Shown here: positions 59,144 to 64,000 of the stretch, in pieces
How positions within the stretch are numbered: the first letter of the stretch is position 1
Layout: each line of letters opens with the position of its first letter
Assembly (NCBI RefSeq): GCF_003046585.1
Contig: NZ_QAAE01000004.1
Coordinates: forward strand, 124,001 to 188,000
Direction of reading: 5' to 3'
Source of the DNA: Nitrosomonas aestuarii
GTDB taxonomy: Bacteria > Pseudomonadota > Gammaproteobacteria > Burkholderiales > Nitrosomonadaceae
DNA: 64,000 bases
Notes under the pieces: model-generated
Database searches by the model: none
What the model was told of the DNA's origin: nothing
Seen by the model: the letters and a program-made list of their open reading frames with translations, nothing else
Program-made: the position numbers and the translations under genes

Positions 59144-60103
59144 TTATTTTCCGGACAGCTCGCTGCATGAAGCGCCAAATTTGAAACAGCTATAGCAGCG
59201 ATGATGCTTCATGCTCACAGGTATTTCCAGACTTTCTGTTAAAGTGGCAGCCAAAGCATAATCAGCATCGTCGTCGACCAGCGTACAGGCATATACCCGG
59301 CATTGATTATGCTGCTTGACCACCATGCGGCTGAATGCGCACATAAATTCCCGTCGCGATGATTCGGTCTGAAAATCCACCATACAGCTTTGGGTAATTT
59401 GTGGCGCCGAGACAACTGCTTCAGGTGGATAAAACTCTGGAAACTCTACTCGAGGCAAGTCTTCTGGCAGTCTTGCTTCACGGAAGACTTCGGCATAACG
59501 ATCTGCCACATAATCTGCAGATAAATTTGACATCATCTGATTTGCAACCGACAGCGAAAATCCCATGGTATACAGCATACGCATACCTTCCAATGCGCGA
59601 GAGAACATACCTTCTCCGCGCGCTTTGTCATGTTCCGCAGCGTCAAAATGATCCAGACTGACGCGAAAATGCAGCTTCTGTTGGTAGCCCAGTAACGGTT
59701 CCAGTTGCTTGGTACGTTTAATCAACGGATCAGTTGCGTTAGTTAATACCAAACAAGGATGGTAATGCAGTGCATATGCAAGCATCTGCACGATATCCTT
59801 GTTAATAAAAGGCTCGCCGCCCGTGAATGAAAATTGTTTTACACCGAGTGTTAAAGCTTCATCAATATAAGGCTTGGCGTCATCAAAGCGCATCAACTGC
59901 AAACGGGTATCACCGGGTTTGGATCCTTCCAGACAAAATGGACACGCAAGATTACAGGCTGTCCCGGTATGCAGCCACAATTCATCCAGCGCATGGGTAT
60001 GAATAACTCCGCGCGGACTGCCCTCTGAAGTCGCATACCACTCAGGTGAACGTTGATGTTTTTCCTGTGATTGTTGGTGCTGTACTGAAGCGCTGGTATT
60101 CAT
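59144..60103 (-). CDS. arsS: arsenosugar biosynthesis radical SAM protein ArsS
   Basis: 319 residues. A radical SAM enzyme thought to act on methylated arsenicals to form the deoxyadenosyl intermediate of arsenosugars. The cluster motif is CNLACPFC (Cys 50, 54 and 57) after LWLHTGTA. FTGGEPFINKDIVQM and a later cysteine-rich region near the C-terminus (HRCYSCFKFGASC) are also seen. The start is ATG 60103, one base after the arsM stop; an earlier ATG (60133) would overlap arsM, and longer frames are arsM shadow. It is the last gene of the cluster. Confidence 0.88.
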   Translation of the reverse strand: MNTSASVQHQQSQEKHQRSPEWYATSEGSPRGVIHTHALDELWLHTGTACNLACPFCLEGSKPGDTRLQLMRFDDAKPYIDEALTLGVKQFSFTGGEPFINKDIVQMLAYALHYHPCLVLTNATDPLIKRTKQLEPLLGYQQKLHFRVSLDHFDAAEHDKARGEGMFSRALEGMRMLYTMGFSLSVANQMMSNLSADYVADRYAEVFREARLPEDLPRVEFPEFYPPEAVVSAPQITQSCMVDFQTESSRREFMCAFSRMVVKQHNQCRVYACTLVDDDADYALAATLTESLEIPVSMKHHRCYSCFKFGASCSELSGK

Positions 60104-60104
60104 A

Positions 60105-61154
60105 CTAGCAACAACCGCTGCTTTTTTGCTCATCTGACGCACCATCATCAAAAGGAATGCCCATGCCACATCCCGGGAAAATACCGTAGTGTCGTTCAAA
60201 ATTACCGTAAAAATCGAAGTGACCGGCAAAACGAGTATCATGCAGCATACGCCAGGTATTACCACAAACCGCAAACTGTTTTCCGGTTTCAATAAAATGA
60301 TGTTTATCCAACACAAATGCATGTGGATGATGCACAATCGTGCCACGATAAACCACCGACTGACCGTGATCCTCGCACGCCCGTTCAAGCTCAGGCAGTT
60401 TGAATAAGCGATAGGTTGCCGAATAAAAACGGATATTACCGGTTTTAGCCTGCAGCTGCGGATTATCAATGATTATCGGGCGATCTTCGACCAGACGTGG
60501 ATCAGTGAAACCCTGCGTGCGCGCCAGCGGCACAAAATCGTTCCAGTACAATGCGCCGCTTAGACACTCGCCGTACAACACCGGATCTTTGGTCAACTCG
60601 TTCGGAATACGCCGATCACTGTACACATCGGAAAAATACAATTCGCCGCCCGGCTTCAATACCCGGTAAGCTTCACGCAAAACGGCTGCTTTATCCATAG
60701 CGAGATTAATCACGCAGTTCGATACGATAATATCGATACTTGCATCGGCCAGCTCCAACTCATCTAGCTGCTCAATATAACCATGTAAAAAACGTACATT
60801 ATCACGCTTGTAACCAAATGCTTTCTGATGAAAATTTTCATGCTTGCGCGCAACAGCAAGCTGTTCTTCGGTCATATCGACGCCGATAATTTCCCCCTTT
60901 TCACCGACCAGTTGTGACAGCACATAAACATCGCGCCCCGCCCCACAACCCAGATCAAGAATCGTCAATCCCTCTAATTGCTCAGGCAAAACCAAACCGC
61001 AACCGTAATATCGCTTCATCACTTCATCATGCACTTTTGCCAGCAGTGGTTTCACATATTCGGGCAAGCCTGTATCGGTGCAACAGGCGTTTGTTTTCAA
61101 ATCATGGGTGCCTGATAACGTTTCTCCGTAATATTTTTGAACAGTCTCTTGCAT
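60105..61154 (-). CDS. arsM: arsenite S-adenosylmethyltransferase ArsM
   Basis: 349 residues. A SAM-dependent enzyme that methylates arsenite. The SAM motif is LDLGCGAGRDVYVLSQL (about 66-82). Cysteines C24-C25, C52 and the one in IIVSNCVINLA occupy the places used for arsenic binding, and the C-terminus ends in SSGCC. A second C-terminal domain (about 240-345) with VVYRGTIVHHPHAF and GCGMGIPF matches the longer ArsM proteins of the arsenosugar clusters. The start is ATG 61154, with GAGGAAAAT upstream. It is directly followed by arsS. Confidence 0.9.
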   Translation of the reverse strand: MQETVQKYYGETLSGTHDLKTNACCTDTGLPEYVKPLLAKVHDEVMKRYYGCGLVLPEQLEGLTILDLGCGAGRDVYVLSQLVGEKGEIIGVDMTEEQLAVARKHENFHQKAFGYKRDNVRFLHGYIEQLDELELADASIDIIVSNCVINLAMDKAAVLREAYRVLKPGGELYFSDVYSDRRIPNELTKDPVLYGECLSGALYWNDFVPLARTQGFTDPRLVEDRPIIIDNPQLQAKTGNIRFYSATYRLFKLPELERACEDHGQSVVYRGTIVHHPHAFVLDKHHFIETGKQFAVCGNTWRMLHDTRFAGHFDFYGNFERHYGIFPGCGMGIPFDDGASDEQKSSGCC

Positions 61155-61176
61155 AATTTTCCTCAAATTAAATATA

Positions 61177-61896
61177 TTACAAGTGCTTGATATGGGAATG
61201 TTTAGGGGATGCTTTCATGGCCTGATAGCGCGCCGCCAGCGCCTTAGGCGTCACACCGCATGCAAACTGTAACGCCAGTATACGATTATGCCAGGTACGC
61301 CGCCACCAGCCATCTTGTAGCCAGCGGCGTGGGTTAACGAATATGGATTCACGTAATCCTATAAATTTTCCGATTTGCCGAGCACCTTGCACCAGCGGCA
61401 CCTCTTCAAACAAAGACCACGGCGCATGGCCGCCCACCTCATGATAGCTCGCACGTAAAATGAAAAGTCCCTGATCACCATAAGGCACCCCGAAAAAACA
61501 GCGTAACATAATGGCCGGCTCCAGGACAAAAGCAGGCCAATGTCGTGGTTTATCAAAGCGAAACCTAAAAAAACCACCAATTGCGTTATTATGGATTGCC
61601 TGTCTCATTGCTACAAATGAAGTTGATGACAATCGGACATCTGCATGCAAAAACCACAGCACATCGCCTTGCGCTATTGAAGCACCCGCCAATAACTGTT
61701 GCCCACGGCAGGCTTGACCAGCTGCCAACCAGCGCACCTTAAACAGACTGCAAATCCTCTGGCATAATTCACTGTCAGCGCCATCCACGACAATAATTTC
61801 CCATGCCTTATCCGGTATGTTGCATAGTTGCTCCAATAAACTACGCAATTTCTCTTCGTCGTGGTAACAGGGAATAATAATACTGAATTTAAGCAT
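61177..61896 (-). CDS. TIGR04283-type arsenosugar-associated glycosyltransferase
   Basis: 239 residues. A family 2 glycosyltransferase (FSIIIPCYHDEEKLRSLLEQ; VVDGADS; VLWFLHADVRL with the DxD-like region; PYGDQGLFILRASYHEVGG; WHNRILALQFACGV). Members are annotated as arsenosugar-biosynthesis or rSAM/selenodomain-associated transferase 2. The start overlaps the stop of the upstream TIGR04282 gene by 8 bases, so translation is probably coupled. It lies just before arsM, which supports a role in the arsenosugar pathway, though its exact substrate is unknown. Confidence 0.85.
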   Translation of the reverse strand: MLKFSIIIPCYHDEEKLRSLLEQLCNIPDKAWEIIVVDGADSELCQRICSLFKVRWLAAGQACRGQQLLAGASIAQGDVLWFLHADVRLSSTSFVAMRQAIHNNAIGGFFRFRFDKPRHWPAFVLEPAIMLRCFFGVPYGDQGLFILRASYHEVGGHAPWSLFEEVPLVQGARQIGKFIGLRESIFVNPRRWLQDGWWRRTWHNRILALQFACGVTPKALAARYQAMKASPKHSHIKHL

Positions 61897-62593
61897 GTTT
61901 ATTGTTATGACTGATTTTCAGCATTAACGCGACATCGCTTGCAAACGCGCACAAGGCGCGACGTGCAGGACGATCATCGTTTTTCAATGTGTCAATCAAG
62001 CGAAAAAAATCTTCCGGTTCATCAACATCATAGCCTTTTTGCAATTTTTTCACCGAACCCATCTCTACCTGACATAGCTGGCTCAAAGCAATTCCGAGCC
62101 GGTCTGTACTCCAAGGCAGTTTGGACAAACCGGGCCATCTGCTTCGATTGGCCATCAACACGACACCACCATCAGTGGCGGGTATCAGCACAGCGTTGTT
62201 TTCATGCAACCCCGCTTTTACAGCCGCATAGTCTTCCGGTCTCAGTCCGGGAGAGTCGCTTCCAATATAAATCAGTTGCGTTCGTTTATTTTTTTCGTGA
62301 CGTAAAGTATCATCCAGTACATTAAGACGTTGCCCCAGATTTCCGCTGATTTGCGGCACCACCTTGCATTGAGAGGAAAATCGCTTAGCACGCGCCCATG
62401 CCCAGCGTTCGTCATTCTGACTGGCAGGGGCCAATACCACCGGCCCTGGCCACTCGGCAGCGTCTTCAAATGCACATGCCAATAACGCTTGAGCAATCTG
62501 TAACGTCAATTCTGTTCCAAATCGCGTTGCAAGCCGCTGCTTACCGACACCGAGTTCGGGCTTTTTGTGAACCAATACCAGCGTTGCATCCAT
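61889..62593 (-). CDS. TIGR04282-type (DUF2064) transferase of the arsenosugar cluster
   Basis: About 234 residues. A nucleotidyl/glycosyltransferase-like fold with LVHKKPELGVGKQRLATRFG, GNLGQRLNVL, YIGSDSPGLRPEDYAAV and LIPATDGGVVLMANRS. Known as arsenosugar-biosynthesis or rSAM/selenodomain-associated transferase 1. The start is ATG 62593 (MDATLVLVH); a GTG further upstream is in frame but not supported. It is the first gene of the four-gene cluster. No ArsR-type regulator is seen nearby. Confidence 0.85.
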   Translation of the reverse strand: MDATLVLVHKKPELGVGKQRLATRFGTELTLQIAQALLACAFEDAAEWPGPVVLAPASQNDERWAWARAKRFSSQCKVVPQISGNLGQRLNVLDDTLRHEKNKRTQLIYIGSDSPGLRPEDYAAVKAGLHENNAVLIPATDGGVVLMANRSRWPGLSKLPWSTDRLGIALSQLCQVEMGSVKKLQKGYDVDEPEDFFRLIDTLKNDDRPARRALCAFASDVALMLKISHNNKHA

Positions 62594-63014
62594 TATATTA
62601 TGTTGTATATTTATAACATTGCGAATCACTTGCGCCTGCTATTGTTCATTTCTGTCTGTTTGGTCGCATCATCCTTATGAACCTTACAATCAGATTAAAT
62701 CTGATTTGCTACCCTTATTTCCAATACTATTATTTGTCCACTGCAATTTTTATACCCAGCATTCTGCAAGATTTTCTTGAGAATTTCAGTATCACATTAT
62801 TTTTTTAGCATTAATAGATTTTTCTTCACACTTTTTTTATACACTTATCTATATAATGGTTATTAAAATACATGCGACACAATAATAAAGATATAGGCAA
62901 TTACATAAAAAAAATGATAGTCTGAACCCAAAAAGTTAAGAAGTCGGAGTAATTTTTTGTGTTTTACTCGAATAATCTGCCGTATATATCAAAAACAAAA
63001 GCAGGAGAATTAAT
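62594..63014. promoter_or_regulatory. divergent intergenic region, arsenosugar cluster / response regulator
   Basis: A 421-base AT-rich region that must hold the promoters of both divergent units. No clear operator, riboswitch or hairpin is visible. A ribosome binding site (AGGAG) precedes the response regulator ATG. Confidence 0.4.
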
Positions 63015-63398
63015 ATGACAAAAAGAATCGCGCATGTCGATGACGATGCAGACATTCGTGATGCGGTGGGGCGCATCTTGCGAAAACATGGCTACCAGGT
63101 CGATCATTATCTGACTATGAAGGAATTGATTAATACGCTGGAACAAGGTGTCAACCTCCCGGATCTCGCCATTCTAGATGTAATGGTTGAATCAATGGAT
63201 GCCGGATTGACGGCCTACGCAGAAATTCATAAACGTTATCCACAAATACAAACCATTTTTTTAACTTCCTTGGGCGACATGATCCGACCATACTTTGACA
63301 AGGAGTCGAATGAGTGGGTGAGCATTATGGAGAAACCCGTAGAGCCGGAAAGCCTGCTCGACGTGATTCAAGATCGCCTTGGTCAGACAGTCAAATAA
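63015..63398 (+). CDS. single-domain response regulator
   Basis: 127 residues, one receiver domain: D9-D10-D11 acidic cluster, phosphoacceptor D55 (LAILDVMVESMDAG), T/S in IFLTSLGDM and the Lys in IMEKPVEPESLL. No output domain. AGGAG lies upstream of the ATG. It is followed by a membrane sensor gene 29 bases later. The VESMDAGL insert after D55 is typical of a subgroup of regulators that work with membrane kinases. The partner is probably the downstream protein. Confidence 0.85.
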   Translation: MTKRIAHVDDDADIRDAVGRILRKHGYQVDHYLTMKELINTLEQGVNLPDLAILDVMVESMDAGLTAYAEIHKRYPQIQTIFLTSLGDMIRPYFDKESNEWVSIMEKPVEPESLLDVIQDRLGQTVK

Positions 63399-63427
63399 TA
63401 ACAATTATAAATTGAGCAGACAATGAT

Positions 63428-64000
63428 ATGGCGGACGCAAAATTTACTTGGGACAAAACCCAAACGCCCATCGCATTTTCGTTAAAAAACGAATGCGCGT
63501 CTAAACTGAGTGACGATATATTAATCAGCAATATCCGCTGGTTTATCATTTTTCGTTGGGGGGTTATCAGCGCATTAATTCTGTTGCACATATTGGCGTT
63601 GTTAATGCCTGACTCGCTGATACAGTTTCGTATCATTGAAGAAAACAACTGGCCTATCGCTATCACACTGGTTCTGGGAATTGCCAATTTATTTTATATT
63701 TTCGCACTGGATCATTGCAAACCCGGAAAATTTAACACCCCATCTATTAACCTCTGGTCCCAGATTATAATTGATCTTATTTGTTTGTCGGTAGTTGTTC
63801 ATTATGTCGGCAGTACAGCAACACCCGCACCGTTTTTCTATATTCTGCATATCGCGCTGGCATGTATTTTTTTCTCCACGTTGGAAAGCCTCCTGGTAGC
63901 CGTGATCGTCAGCATCATGTACACCATCGTACTGCTGACTGAATATTCCCTGGCCATGCAGATTCCACAATCAATATTGATCGACCCATCGGTGACACAT
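63428..64000 (+). CDS. N-terminal part of a multi-pass membrane sensor (partial)
   Basis: Runs off the window; 191 codons are visible. About 30 polar residues are followed by about five to six hydrophobic segments (for example FRWGVISALILLHILALL, WPIAITLVLGIANLFYIF, SQIIIDLICLSVVVHYVG, LACIFFSTLESLLVAVIV). Such a layout is common in membrane histidine kinases of the PilS/RegB kind, and the preceding response regulator supports this, but no kinase motif is visible in the part available. Start ATG 63428. Confidence 0.6.
   Translation, partial: MADAKFTWDKTQTPIAFSLKNECASKLSDDILISNIRWFIIFRWGVISALILLHILALLMPDSLIQFRIIEENNWPIAITLVLGIANLFYIFALDHCKPGKFNTPSINLWSQIIIDLICLSVVVHYVGSTATPAPFFYILHIALACIFFSTLESLLVAVIVSIMYTIVLLTEYSLAMQIPQSILIDPSVTH

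Noticed and set aside
60104-60469. Upstream extension of the arsS frame
   Set aside because: It lies wholly inside arsM in another frame; the real arsS start is ATG 60103.
61889-62593. MobA-like nucleotidyltransferase as an alternative call for the TIGR04282 gene
   Set aside because: The fold is similar, but SDSPGLRPEDY and TDGG together with the arsM-arsS neighbours fit the DUF2064/TIGR04282 family better.

Overview
The window reads as a contiguous piece of a betaproteobacterial chromosome, most likely Nitrosomonadaceae (Nitrosomonas-like). The grounds are the protein sequences, the moderate GC content, and gene neighbourhoods such as rplU-rpmA-obgE-proB, flhB-flhA-flhF-flhG-fliA-motC-motD and recJ...ybeY-phoH-miaB. 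The genus is an inference: no ammonia-oxidation gene lies in the window. No insertion sequence, prophage, CRISPR array or rRNA operon was seen. There is one tRNA (anticodon CAT).

Layout. 0-9.6 kb, minus strand: an MgtC/DUF4010 membrane protein, recJ, a CorC-type CBS protein, ybeY, phoH, miaB, a small exported protein, the tRNA and typA. 9.8-14.9 kb, minus strand: an uncharacterised accessory cluster with a polysaccharide deacetylase, a leaderless glutaminyl-cyclase-like beta-propeller, a GNAT/FemAB-like acyltransferase, an unknown 315-residue protein and a TPR protein. 15-17.4 kb, plus strand: msrB, nhaC and a small lipoprotein with a clear terminator. 17.9-29.6 kb: a large PAS/GAF/GGDEF/EAL c-di-GMP enzyme facing a flagellar export, regulation and motor operon. 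30-38 kb: trmJ, argB, an orphan pilH-pilI pair, a DUF1624 membrane protein, proB, obgE, rpmA, rplU and the divergent ispB. 38.4-42.7 kb: a wrecked DUF3365 (Tll0287-like) haem-sensor gene, a dihaem cytochrome c peroxidase, an SDR oxidoreductase and alanine dehydrogenase. 42.8-48.5 kb: two exported proteins of unknown function, pgsA, uvrC, a 4-OT-like tautomerase and a family 5 uracil-DNA glycosylase. 48.6-54.4 kb: tamA-tamB. 54.4-58.3 kb: a response regulator with GGDEF-EAL output plus its HisKA_2 kinase. 59.1-62.6 kb: a four-gene arsenosugar-type cluster (two TIGR0428x transferases, arsM, arsS). 63 kb to the end: a response regulator and the start of a membrane sensor.

How it fits together. 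Motility and surface behaviour dominate: flagellar secretion and number control, stator genes, PilH/PilI twitching signalling, two dual-domain c-di-GMP enzymes and several two-component proteins. The most interesting items are the DUF3365 pseudogene, which no open reading frame reveals because a 17-bp duplication, stop codon and further shifts break it, the arsenosugar cluster, and the uncharacterised 9.8-14.9 kb cluster.
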